Shown here one piece after another: positions 35,605 to 44,442 of a stretch of 64,000 bases of DNA. Positions within the stretch are counted from its first letter, which is position 1; each line of letters opens with the position of its first letter. The notes beneath the pieces were generated by a model. The model worked only from the letters and a program-made list of their open reading frames with translations, was not told where the DNA came from and did not search any database. The DNA is taken from the NCBI GenBank assembly GCA_965237725.1, contig OZ250151.1, positions 1,364,001-1,428,000 on the forward strand, read 5' to 3'. Both the position numbers and the translations under genes were made by a program. Source of the DNA: G965237725 sp965237725. Lineage in GTDB: Bacteria; Pseudomonadota; Gammaproteobacteria; Arenicellales; Poriferihabitantaceae.

Positions 35605-37461
35605 CTACGCGGGTAATGAAAATTTCTTTCTAACGTCTTTGGTGACTTTGCCATCTTTGGTCCAGCCGCGTAGGGAATAATATTCTGGCAGCATTTCATC
35701 CAGACCACAGACCTTGCCTTTTGCGGGGCCCATTTTTGCAGCCTCCTTTAATAGTCTGGGTGGCAGCGTGTCATCGGCGCCTGTTAGACCAGCCTTCATA
35801 TTGTAATCTCGCTCCAGATTCCAGATGCGTTCACCCGCTTCAGCTAATCGATCTACGCTCCAGTCGCCCTCACAGGCAGCATCAATCTGTGGTGCCATGT
35901 TGTCCAGTGTCCAGGCGAAGGTGGTGAATACGCATATTCCCATGGAATCAACCGCTGCGGTAGCATCCTGAAATGCCTTTACAAGCCCCGCTTTACCTTC
36001 GGTTACCAATGGATCGGTTTTTTCCGGAATACCCAGAACTTCAGAGGCAACGGTGTAACTTCTCAAATGACAGGCACCACGATTGGAGGTTGCATAAGTC
36101 AGACCCATACCCTGAATTCCACGGGGATCGTATGCAGGAAATTCCTGACCTTTTACAGTCATGGACAATTCTGGATGACCGTATTTTTCACACAATCGTT
36201 TAGAACCCTGGCCCAAATCTTTACCAAAGCCCGTCCCGGTAGCCACCAGTTCAGCGCATTTTGCCAATGCTTCAGCGGACCCGAATTTAAGCTCAATTCC
36301 GCCCGTTTCTTTGGTCGTTATTGCGCCAATATCGTATAACTCCATGGCCGCGGCCACAGTAGCGCCAAATGATATGGGATCAAAACCATCTTCATTGCAT
36401 ACAAAATTGGTGTAGGTAATAGCGTCGATATCGTCAATGCCAGTATCAGCCCCCATCGCCCAGGCCGCTTCGTATTCCAGGCCGCCCGAATTTCCCCAGT
36501 ATTCAGGTTTGTTCTCGACGGTGAAATGCCCCTGATCAATTGTTGAAATTCGACCACAAGCAATAGTGCAACTAAAACACGCCGCATTGGTGGTCAAATT
36601 TGGCTTGCCATCGCTTTTCCGAGGTTCCAGCATGGCTTCGCCGGAAATATTATTTGCACCTTCAAATTTAACGTCACGCATATTGTTGGTCGGTAACGCT
36701 CCCATTTCATTGATAACATTCATCAATACCTGAGTGCCGAGAGCCGGCAGGCCTTGCCCAGTTACGGCATTATCCGCAAGAACCTGTTTTTGCTCCGCCA
36801 CCGACTTCATGAAACGAACCGGGTCTTTGATATTGCCGACGCCTCTTGTTCCTCGCACGGCCACCGCCTTGAGATTTTTGGAGGCCATCACCGTACCCAC
36901 ACCGGACCGTCCTGCAGCGCGATGGAGGTCATTGATTATTGCGGAATACAAACAACCTGCTTCTGCCGCACGTCCAACCGCAGCAATCCGCATTTGCGGG
37001 TCGCCATATTTTTCATGAATTAATTTGTCTGTTTCCCAAACCGTTTTACCCCACAGATCTTCTGCTGGAACAAGTTCAGCCTTTTCATTTTGAATATGCA
37101 ACATCACTGGTTTTTTTGACTTGCCTTCAAAAATCACCATATCCCATCCTGCAGACTTCAGTTCTGCACCAATGAATCCACCGGAATTGGAACAGGCTAC
37201 TGCGCCGGTTAACGGACTCTTGGTAATAACGGAATATCGCCCGCCAGTGGACACCGTGGTGCCGGTTAGTGGGCCAGTGGCAAATATCAATTTGTTATCA
37301 GGGCCCAGTGCGTCACACTTTGGATCGGTTTCTTCCACCAGATAACGAGTGCCTAATCCACGTTGGCCAATATATTCTGCTGCCCAGTCCATATTCAGGG
37401 CTTCTTCTGAAACTTTACCGCTGGTTAAATCAACTCTAAGTATTTTTTTAGTCCAGGTCAT
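35605..37461 (-). CDS. Aldehyde:ferredoxin oxidoreductase catalytic subunit (W/Mo bis-pterin)
   Basis: A 618-residue AOR-family enzyme that oxidises aldehydes to acids. It starts MTWTKKILRVDLTSGKVSEE at ATG 37461, behind a strong AGGAGGT site; the longer open frame upstream is antisense noise over the ferredoxin gene. N-terminal pterin-binding features include IGQRGLGTRYLV and GRYSVITKSPLTGAVACSNSG. Cluster cysteines are in AACFSCTIACGR and a later CHLRSYTVASEVLG region. Members contain tungsten or molybdenum and one [4Fe-4S]. With the polyferredoxin and the FAD subunit it looks like the three-subunit NAD-linked enzyme of Aromatoleum (AorABC type). The metal and aldehyde are not shown. Confidence 0.92.
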   Translation of the reverse strand: MTWTKKILRVDLTSGKVSEEALNMDWAAEYIGQRGLGTRYLVEETDPKCDALGPDNKLIFATGPLTGTTVSTGGRYSVITKSPLTGAVACSNSGGFIGAELKSAGWDMVIFEGKSKKPVMLHIQNEKAELVPAEDLWGKTVWETDKLIHEKYGDPQMRIAAVGRAAEAGCLYSAIINDLHRAAGRSGVGTVMASKNLKAVAVRGTRGVGNIKDPVRFMKSVAEQKQVLADNAVTGQGLPALGTQVLMNVINEMGALPTNNMRDVKFEGANNISGEAMLEPRKSDGKPNLTTNAACFSCTIACGRISTIDQGHFTVENKPEYWGNSGGLEYEAAWAMGADTGIDDIDAITYTNFVCNEDGFDPISFGATVAAAMELYDIGAITTKETGGIELKFGSAEALAKCAELVATGTGFGKDLGQGSKRLCEKYGHPELSMTVKGQEFPAYDPRGIQGMGLTYATSNRGACHLRSYTVASEVLGIPEKTDPLVTEGKAGLVKAFQDATAAVDSMGICVFTTFAWTLDNMAPQIDAACEGDWSVDRLAEAGERIWNLERDYNMKAGLTGADDTLPPRLLKEAAKMGPAKGKVCGLDEMLPEYYSLRGWTKDGKVTKDVRKKFSLPA

Positions 37462-37471
37462 GATGCACCTC

Positions 37472-37948
37472 CTAATTTGCTGTGGCAGCGTTATCGGTTT
37501 TTGCCGCCCAGGCACGCATTTTTTCAAGGCCAGTGGCATCTGCATCAACGTAAGTGATGGCGTCGGTGGGGCAGGCTTCAGCGCATTGAGGATCGCCGCC
37601 ACACAGATCGCATTTAACGACTTTGCCGGTATCCTGATTGTAGTTAACTGTGCCGAATGGGCAGGCGATGGTACAAACTTTACAGCCAACACAAACCGAA
37701 TCTGCCACTTCCATAGCTCCGGTTTCCTTGTTCATGGTGATGGCTTCTACGGGGCATGCATGCAAACACCAGGCTTCATCGCACTGGGTGCAGGTATAAG
37801 GTACAAACCGACCTTCATCGTGAAAGGTAAAAACCTTTATTCGTGACTTGGCTGGATTAAATACCCCTTCATTTTCATAGGAGCAGGCCATCTCGCACTG
37901 CAGGCAGCCAGTACATTTTTCAGGGTCGATATATAAGGATCGTTGCAT
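37472..37948 (-). CDS. 4Fe-4S polyferredoxin subunit of the aldehyde oxidoreductase
   Basis: A 158-residue electron-transfer protein with four [4Fe-4S] motifs, beginning CTGCLQCEMACSYENEG, then YTCTQCDEAWCLHACPVEAI, VCVGCKVCTIACPFGTV and KCDLCGGDPQCAEACPTDAI. The start is the ATG at 37948, preceded by GGAG. It is the first gene of the AOR operon, 10 bp ahead of the catalytic subunit, and should wire that subunit to the FAD/NAD subunit. The resemblance to DMSO reductase B and to AorA-type proteins is by motif. Confidence 0.93.
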   Translation of the reverse strand: MQRSLYIDPEKCTGCLQCEMACSYENEGVFNPAKSRIKVFTFHDEGRFVPYTCTQCDEAWCLHACPVEAITMNKETGAMEVADSVCVGCKVCTIACPFGTVNYNQDTGKVVKCDLCGGDPQCAEACPTDAITYVDADATGLEKMRAWAAKTDNAATAN

Positions 37949-38136
37949 GTTTATTCTCCAAAGCAAAAGTCGTTGTACCAAGGCTCAAATTTCGCTATCG
38001 CTAATTTGGCCAACGTTTATTGGGAAACGATATCACTTTCCTACCCCATACTCAAGAAATGTGCGCAAATTCCGGTTAATAACCCTTAAATTCCATAGAG
38101 GTTGCAACTGCATTACGGATCGTTTCTAATCGGAGA

Positions 38137-38514
38137 ATGAGCGAGAATCAGCACATCCACATTTCGGTGACGCCCCAGTATCTTAACGAACAGTCCGTAC
38201 CCGAGGACAATCAATTTGTATTTGCCTATACAGTGTTGATGGAAAATCGTGGCGACATCGCCGCCAAGTTGCTGACACGTCACTGGATTATTACCGATTC
38301 CGAGGGCAAAACCGAAGAAGTTAGAGGTCCTGGTGTAGTCGGTGAACACCCCAATCTCCAACCTGGTGAGCGCTTTCAATATACCAGCGGGGCAATTCTT
38401 CAAACCCCTGTAGGTTCGATGATGGGCAGCTATCAAATGCGCGATGAAAACGGCAATTTATTCGATGCCACCATTCCTGCCTTTACTTTGTCCGCCGAGG
38501 TGATGTTTCATTAA
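38137..38514 (+). CDS. apaG: ApaG protein
   Basis: A 125-residue ApaG of standard length. Family features: VTPQYLNEQSVPEDNQFVFAYTVLMENRG, RHWIITDSEGKTEEVRGPGVVGEHP and GSMMGSYQMRDENG. The fold is a fibronectin-III/immunoglobulin-like beta sandwich of unclear cellular role, often beside ksgA-apaH. Here it instead lies divergent from the AOR operon and convergent with the folK-folP gene. Confidence 0.95.
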   Translation: MSENQHIHISVTPQYLNEQSVPEDNQFVFAYTVLMENRGDIAAKLLTRHWIITDSEGKTEEVRGPGVVGEHPNLQPGERFQYTSGAILQTPVGSMMGSYQMRDENGNLFDATIPAFTLSAEVMFH

Positions 38515-38552
38515 TTGCTGCATGCACTTAACTTGGCGTACAACTGACTTTC

Positions 38553-39824
38553 CTAAACCATAGTATGTGACCAGCCTCGGTATGCCCGAACATGCATGAC
38601 CGGATCGTGAACCCGAATAATATCCACGCCCTGCTGGCATAGTGCCATGGAGATGCCCAGGGTTTCCAGATCGCGATCAGCGAATGGTTGGTCGGTGAAT
38701 CCGCTCATGAATGATTTTCGCGAATGTCCGATTAAAAGCCGAAGACCCGATTGTCGCAATTCATTGCAATGTTGTAGCAATGCAATAGATTGCAGCGGAT
38801 TTTTACCAAAACCAATGCCCGGATCGATAATAATGCGATTCAGATCAAGACCAGCATTCACCCACGACTCTATTTTTTGATTTATCCAGTTCATCATTTG
38901 CAGAACTGCGGATTCATCATCAGGCATTGTAATTTTTGGGTCCGCCGGAATGCTCATACTGTGCATGGCCACAACCTGGCACTCAGCATCTTTGACCAGA
39001 GAAAGGATTTCGGGATCATTTAACCCGCTGACATCATTAATTATATCAACGCCGTAATCCAGAGACTTTTCAATAGTCGCCGGGTTTCGACTATCCAGGG
39101 AAATCATCGGTCTCAAAATTTGATCCTGCAAACGCGCATTAATTGAATCCAGTACGGGTTTAATTCTTTGCCATTCCTGGTCGGGCTCAACTGGCTTTGC
39201 ATTGGGTCGGGTGGATTCAGCACCAATATCAATTATCTGAACATGCTCCGCCAGCATACTATCGATATGCTGGGATAAAACACCTTCATCGGACCACGAA
39301 TCACCATCGGAAAATGAATCCGGGGTGATGTTTAATATCCCCATCCAAAGGGGCACAGGCCGCACCGATTTGCTCAATTCAAAAATGCTGTATTTTTGTC
39401 CTGGAACAACCAGGTCCGGTTTCAAATGCAACAATGGGGTTAACACAAACTGTCGCTGGGCAAAACCGCAATGGGGTATGGTCAATTCTGTTGACTTGAG
39501 AATAATGTCATTCCACACCAGCAAATCTATATCAATGGTTCGTGGTGACCATTTTGCGGAATTTTTACGACCCAGATTAGCTTCAATTTCCTTGGCTATT
39601 TTCAATCCTTGCTCTGGGCTCCATTGTGCCTCACCCTGGATAACACAATTCAGGAATGGTTTATTCCATGAGGGTTCCGCATCATCGGGCAGCATCGCTG
39701 GAGTTTCTACGACTGGGGAGATTGCAGCAATCTCGAACCCCCTGGATTTTAATAACGCAATAGCCTGAGATAAATTTTTGTTTCGATCTCCCAGATTGGA
39801 GCCTAAGCCAATAAAAATTGCCAT
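38553..39824 (-). CDS. folKP: Bifunctional HPPK-DHPS (folK-folP fusion)
   Basis: A 423-residue fusion of two consecutive folate enzymes. Residues 1-145 are 6-hydroxymethyl-dihydropterin pyrophosphokinase (IFIGLGSNLGDRNKNL, WSPRTIDIDLLVWND with the Mg-binding Asp pair, IPHCGFAQRQFVLTPL). From about residue 158 follows dihydropteroate synthase (GILNITPDSFSDGDSW, IDIGAESTRPNAKPV, DIINDVSGLND, IIDPGIGFGKN, LIGHSRKSFMSG). Separate folK and folP are usual in gammaproteobacteria, but a fused HPPK-DHPS is known from Francisella. It ends 38 bp from the convergent apaG stop and starts 6 bp after the argE stop. Confidence 0.94.
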   Translation of the reverse strand: MAIFIGLGSNLGDRNKNLSQAIALLKSRGFEIAAISPVVETPAMLPDDAEPSWNKPFLNCVIQGEAQWSPEQGLKIAKEIEANLGRKNSAKWSPRTIDIDLLVWNDIILKSTELTIPHCGFAQRQFVLTPLLHLKPDLVVPGQKYSIFELSKSVRPVPLWMGILNITPDSFSDGDSWSDEGVLSQHIDSMLAEHVQIIDIGAESTRPNAKPVEPDQEWQRIKPVLDSINARLQDQILRPMISLDSRNPATIEKSLDYGVDIINDVSGLNDPEILSLVKDAECQVVAMHSMSIPADPKITMPDDESAVLQMMNWINQKIESWVNAGLDLNRIIIDPGIGFGKNPLQSIALLQHCNELRQSGLRLLIGHSRKSFMSGFTDQPFADRDLETLGISMALCQQGVDIIRVHDPVMHVRAYRGWSHTMV

Positions 39825-39830
39825 GTAAAT

Positions 39831-40991
39831 CTAGTCCAGACTTGATATCAGCGCGTCTAAAAACTGTTCACATTTTGCAAGTTGATCCAGCTTAATAAAT
39901 TCGTCGGGCTTGTGCGCCTGTTCTATACTTCCGGGACCACAGACAAGGGTTGAAATTCCGGCACTTTGAAAATGACCACCTTCTGTACCATAACTGACTT
40001 TTCCGGATTTGGCTGTGCTACCCACAAGCGCAGATATCATCGGGATCAGACTATCATCCAGCGACGTATTCAATCCTGGATAATCCGCAAGGGTGCGCCA
40101 ATCAATTCCGGTGTCTTTTGAAACCGTCTGCATTTCTGGAACAAGTTCGGTTTGTCCATAAGATTCGACTTCAGCGAACAATGGCAGTGTGGGTTGGTCG
40201 GGCAAATTGCGGATTTCGAAATCAAACTGACAATTGACTGGAATGATATTGTTGACTGTGCCGCCGTGGATTACACCTGAGTGTAAAGTGGTGTAGGGTG
40301 GATCAAATTCTTTATCAAATGGGCCTTCGCGCTGAATTCTGCGTTGGATGTCGTCAACACGAGAAATTAATCGAGCCGCCACGGTATTGGCATTGACGCC
40401 CTGATCGACCAGGGATGAATGGGCAGACTTTCCTCGCACACAGCAGCGTTTGAACAACATGCCTTTGTGGGCTCTAATCACACCCATGCTGGTGGGTTCG
40501 CCAATAATGCAGGCGTATGGCCGGACTGGTTTCTTTTTAAGTTCTTCGAGCAATCCGGTTACACCAACACACCCTACTTCTTCATCATAGGAAAATGCAA
40601 AATGGATGGGCGTGGATAAATTAGCTTGGAGAATGTTTTCGATGTTGTTCAGGCATATTGCAATGAATCCTTTCATATCGCAGGTCCCACGGCCAAACAT
40701 CGTATCACCCACTATCTCGGCCTTAAATGGGTCGGTTTTCCAATCTTGGCCGTCTACAGGGACAACATCGGTATGTCCCGATAAAACGATTCCAGGGCCA
40801 TCACCGCCGCCTAAAGTAGCAAACAGGTTGGCTTTTTTCCCAGTGGCATCGAAAGTGCGCTCACATTTGATCCCATGGGGTTCGAGCATAGCGCTGACAA
40901 ATTCGATAAAATCCAGATTAGAGTTTCTGCTGGTGGTGTCGAAACTGATAAGCTGGGACAATAAATCTGTGGTTGACTGTATTGAATTCAT
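39831..40991 (-). CDS. argE: Acetylornithine deacetylase
   Basis: A 386-residue M20-family metallohydrolase. Metal-binding motifs are IVLSGHTDVVPVDGQDW, GRGTCDMKGFIAICL and FSYDEEVGCVGVTGLLEELK. The dimerisation domain has GKSAHSSLVDQGVNAN, and VCGPGSIEQAHKPDEFIKL holds the C-terminal His. It hydrolyses N2-acetylornithine to ornithine in arginine synthesis. Relatives with other N-acyl substrates exist, so the assignment is by best family fit. It is likely co-transcribed with the folK-folP fusion. Confidence 0.88.
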   Translation of the reverse strand: MNSIQSTTDLLSQLISFDTTSRNSNLDFIEFVSAMLEPHGIKCERTFDATGKKANLFATLGGGDGPGIVLSGHTDVVPVDGQDWKTDPFKAEIVGDTMFGRGTCDMKGFIAICLNNIENILQANLSTPIHFAFSYDEEVGCVGVTGLLEELKKKPVRPYACIIGEPTSMGVIRAHKGMLFKRCCVRGKSAHSSLVDQGVNANTVAARLISRVDDIQRRIQREGPFDKEFDPPYTTLHSGVIHGGTVNNIIPVNCQFDFEIRNLPDQPTLPLFAEVESYGQTELVPEMQTVSKDTGIDWRTLADYPGLNTSLDDSLIPMISALVGSTAKSGKVSYGTEGGHFQSAGISTLVCGPGSIEQAHKPDEFIKLDQLAKCEQFLDALISSLD

Positions 40992-41053
40992 GGCCCAGAT
41001 TGTAATCCACGGCCTGGGGGCAGTATATAAACAAATAACGCGGTAACAACAAA

Positions 41054-41848
41054 ATGCATATTTCGGAAATTATTATTTATCCGGTTAAATCTCTAAAAGG
41101 CTTTTCACTAACTGGCGCCAGGATGGATTTGTCGGGACTTCAATATGATCGTCAATGGATGGTGATCGAACCCGATGGCAGATTCATGACCCAACGAATT
41201 TATCCCCAGATGGCCCTGATAGAAACCGAAATTAATGATGGACAGTTAATCCTGAGAACATTTGGAATGGAACATCACATCGTTCCATCGATTTCAGATG
41301 ATGCCCAGACTGTTGAAACCGAGGTCTGGGGTGACGCGGTTACGGCTAATGTCCACGATGATGCAACCAACCAGTGGTTGAGTCAGGCAATTGGCAGCGA
41401 ATGCAAGCTGGTATGTTTTCCACCAGATCACACAAGACAATGTGATCCTGAACACGCCAAACAGGGTGATCACACCATGTTCTCCGACGCCTATCCTGTG
41501 CTAGTGCTGTCACAGGCCTCCCTTGACCACCTGAATACTAAACTTAGCACTGCCGTGGAGATCAACCGCTTCCGCCCAAATCTGGTGATTGCTGGTTGCG
41601 AACCCCATGATGAGGATAACTGGCAGCAAATTCAAATCAATGATTTAACCTTGAGAAACGGTGTGCCTTGTGCGCGCTGCTCCGTGCCCACTGTGGATCC
41701 TGAGATTGGCGTATTGTCTGGACCCGAACCCATCCACACCCTGTCATCCTATCGACAAAGTGACGGTGAAATTTATTTTGGAATGACTTTTGTACCGAAC
41801 ACAGAAGGCTCAATCCATGTTTCTGACCAGGTTACAGTGATCGTTTAA
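41054..41848 (+). CDS. MOSC-domain protein with N-terminal beta barrel
   Basis: A 264-residue protein with MOSC_N (residues 1-115; SEIIIYPVKSLKGFSLTGAR, LQYDRQWMVIEPDGRFMTQR) and a MOSC domain. The latter contains PVLVLSQASLDHLN, EINRFRPNLVIAG and the conserved-Cys motif NGVPCARCSVPTVDPEIG. MOSC proteins bind molybdenum cofactor at that Cys; relatives include mARC-type reductases and YcbX. It is divergent from argE and is not part of the AOR operon. Confidence 0.9.
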   Translation: MHISEIIIYPVKSLKGFSLTGARMDLSGLQYDRQWMVIEPDGRFMTQRIYPQMALIETEINDGQLILRTFGMEHHIVPSISDDAQTVETEVWGDAVTANVHDDATNQWLSQAIGSECKLVCFPPDHTRQCDPEHAKQGDHTMFSDAYPVLVLSQASLDHLNTKLSTAVEINRFRPNLVIAGCEPHDEDNWQQIQINDLTLRNGVPCARCSVPTVDPEIGVLSGPEPIHTLSSYRQSDGEIYFGMTFVPNTEGSIHVSDQVTVIV

Positions 41849-41930
41849 TAAATTAATCGGCTCACCTAACCCATTAATCTGCAAGATATGGCCTCAGTAT
41901 TAACCTATAGAAATTGATGCAAAACACTCG

Positions 41931-43046
41931 GTGAAAACACAACGATCCAGTCTAAAGAAAACGCTGTTGTGGTGGCTGGTTGTAATGGCATCGATAGGCT
42001 TATTGATTGAATTGGTTTCGTCAACAGCGCTACTGTATAAATATCGATTTGAACAAGAAGACAATTCTGATTTTTATGGTGAGACAAGTAAACTATCAAC
42101 TCTGAATATTCTGCAAAAAGCCGGTGCCAGGCTGGGCATTTTCGAAAGACGCGTGACAACACTTGAATATAAAAAATCAGTAGAGCCCGCCCCATATTTA
42201 ATTGCTGATGACTATTTGGGCTACAGAGCACCGCCAGGGGAATACATACAAACTTATTATCGCCGGAAAGGCCCGAAGTCGGACTGGGAATTGCTGAAAC
42301 TAAACGTCAAAATAAACCCTGATGGCAGCAGATGGACCGGTCATAGTAATCAGGATTCTGACTCATCAATCTATATCCTCGGCGATAGCCAATCATTCGG
42401 GCATGGCGTAAATAATGAGCAAACGTTTTCCTATCTACTCCAGCAGTCGATGACTGATAAACAGGTAAAACTTTTCGCCCTTGGTGGGTATAGCATGACC
42501 CACGCCTATTTAAATTTTGATCGGATAAAAAATTCAATTGGACCAAGGGACGTTATCATTCTTGGCTATCTTGACCAGCATGACGCATGGAATGTTTTGT
42601 CTCCGGAATTTTTTAAAACAATTCATACTGGAAACAACAATACGCAGAATCAGGGGTCACCGGCAAATCAAATCAGGTCGCGTCCAAAAGCCACTCTGGA
42701 CGAAGTTGGAAAAATAACCATAAGCTACATGCCCGAGGGATGTTTGAATAATGGCAATTACTGTAATGGGCCTGAACCGAGCAATGAAGAAATGGCAATC
42801 GTTACAGCTGCATTGTTCAATTATGTTGCCAAAAACACCCAGGCAAAAGTTTATATACTTCACCTGGACGGAGAAACAACCAATCCTGTATTTAGCAATC
42901 TGGATAAAAACATATCCCTTATTTCCGCGCTTCCGGAAGATTTTGATTACTTTATACGAGACGATGTAGTTGGATTTGATCCTCACCCTGGGCCCTATTG
43001 GCACTATGGGATCAGTAGAAAGCTGATAGAAGCGCTTGGCAAGTAA
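41931..43046 (+). CDS. Membrane-anchored SGNH/GDSL-like hydrolase
   Basis: A 371-residue protein starting at GTG 41931. One N-terminal membrane anchor (LLWWLVVMASIGLLIELVSSTALL, residues about 11-34), then an extracytoplasmic SGNH-like fold. Block I is YILGDSQSFGHGVNNEQTF with the nucleophile Ser, a Gly block lies in ALGGYSMTHAY, and the Asp/His block is GFDPHPGPYWHYG near the C-terminus. Similar proteins acylate or deacylate surface sugars. It opens the putative surface-modification cluster but faces the other way from it and converges with the GT-C-like gene. Confidence 0.7.
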   Translation: MKTQRSSLKKTLLWWLVVMASIGLLIELVSSTALLYKYRFEQEDNSDFYGETSKLSTLNILQKAGARLGIFERRVTTLEYKKSVEPAPYLIADDYLGYRAPPGEYIQTYYRRKGPKSDWELLKLNVKINPDGSRWTGHSNQDSDSSIYILGDSQSFGHGVNNEQTFSYLLQQSMTDKQVKLFALGGYSMTHAYLNFDRIKNSIGPRDVIILGYLDQHDAWNVLSPEFFKTIHTGNNNTQNQGSPANQIRSRPKATLDEVGKITISYMPEGCLNNGNYCNGPEPSNEEMAIVTAALFNYVAKNTQAKVYILHLDGETTNPVFSNLDKNISLISALPEDFDYFIRDDVVGFDPHPGPYWHYGISRKLIEALGK

Positions 43047-43069
43047 ATCTTAAATTGATCGCTGAACGC

Positions 43070-44353
43070 CTAAAGTTTATTCTGAATTTTTTGAGCAAAC
43101 GTCATCAAACATACCGCAAGCTCATTGTTATGTAGCGACCAGGCGTTTTTATGGAGAATTTCAGCGCTTTCAAACGGAACCTGGGGGTAGTAGCGCGCAC
43201 CAACATGATTTGCGGTTAGAGACCAGATTATGGTTAAAGCGACTAAACCTTTTCGCCAGTAGTCAGATTTCCACCACGTGATAATCGGAGTTGCTGCTAA
43301 TATTAGTGCACTCGGGAAAATCTCAGTGAGCATTCTGGTGCCAAAACTTTTACCGCCCCACCACACCTGCCAAAACCCAACAATGCAAATATAAATCAAG
43401 ATTCCAGTACCTAAGGCAATTAAAAAATTGTCTCGAGCTCGGATCGCCATGGCAAATCCGATCGCACTGAAAATTACGAATGGGCTATAGACCAACAAAC
43501 CGCGACCAGGGGATACCAGGACTCCAGCAAGCCCTTCAACTGGATTGCTGCCAAAGAATTCTCTTCTGACATTGAATAAATTTTCCGCAATTACAAAAGG
43601 GTTATCGAAATAATACCAGGCGTAAATGCGCATTAACAAAACCGGAATCATGAATGCAATGGAAAATTTTATGAAGCAATTGATACCTCTTTGCCAGGGC
43701 AAATAAAACAGGGGTAAGATTAATAACAACACTGGGGCGCGACATTCCACCGCCAATCCCAGCGCCAACCCAGCGGTCACAAATAACCGATTAGATTTTT
43801 GTTGAAGCAATAACAGTGCTAATCCGATGAAAAATAGTGCCGGGCCATGTTGCCAAATTCCTCGACTTGCCACCGAATAAGCAGAGGTTCCGAAAGCATA
43901 GGTCAACGCTAAAATACTACTCGACGTAATCCCATAGCCAAGTTTTATCAGGAGCAGAAATATCATGCCTACGGATAATGCGGTAACAATTGAACCGGTT
44001 ATTAGGGATAAATATATTGTGTCCTGCGTAATGTCCTGGGCATGACCGAAGTAAGGCGCCGCCCAATAGGTTACCGTATTAATGATGCCCGGCAGTATTG
44101 GATATAAAGATACCAAACGCCCATTGATTTCGCCGATTGAATAGGGAAGCGCATCGAATCGATCTATTAAATGATCAAATGTGAATCCATGGCCTGACAA
44201 CAAGCTCAATGGTAGCAGTTGATTCGAAGTTGTATCTCCCGACTGCCCCATCAAGTGGAATCGGCCACCCGCTGTGTAGTTTGCCAGGACCAAAGCGACA
44301 AGCACCATTGCAATGGTCCATACGAGTTTATTGGATGGTTTCTGAAAGATCAC
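43070..44353 (-). CDS. Polytopic GT-C-like membrane protein
   Basis: A 427-residue integral membrane protein with about ten to eleven helices (for example IVTALSVGMIFLLLIKLGYG and FFIGLALLLLQQK). The first periplasmic loop carries GRFHLMGQSGDTTSNQLLPLSLL and GRLVSLYPILPGIIN, in the position of the acidic loop of GT-C glycosyltransferases. I recognise no closer family. It may transfer a sugar from a lipid carrier to a surface polymer, in line with the neighbouring sulfatase-fold and methyltransferase genes. This is inference. Confidence 0.65.
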   Translation of the reverse strand: MIFQKPSNKLVWTIAMVLVALVLANYTAGGRFHLMGQSGDTTSNQLLPLSLLSGHGFTFDHLIDRFDALPYSIGEINGRLVSLYPILPGIINTVTYWAAPYFGHAQDITQDTIYLSLITGSIVTALSVGMIFLLLIKLGYGITSSSILALTYAFGTSAYSVASRGIWQHGPALFFIGLALLLLQQKSNRLFVTAGLALGLAVECRAPVLLLILPLFYLPWQRGINCFIKFSIAFMIPVLLMRIYAWYYFDNPFVIAENLFNVRREFFGSNPVEGLAGVLVSPGRGLLVYSPFVIFSAIGFAMAIRARDNFLIALGTGILIYICIVGFWQVWWGGKSFGTRMLTEIFPSALILAATPIITWWKSDYWRKGLVALTIIWSLTANHVGARYYPQVPFESAEILHKNAWSLHNNELAVCLMTFAQKIQNKL

Positions 44354-44442
44354 TTTTATCTACTAGGACTAAAAACTATTACCTAATTAACGAGACATTT
44401 AGATTTGAATTTTGTTAGAGATTATGATGCCAATTGTAGTTT

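Noticed and set aside
37462..37692. 77-residue upstream extension of the AOR gene
   Set aside because: It runs in another frame across the ferredoxin gene and lacks homology; a strong AGGAGGT precedes the ATG at 37461.
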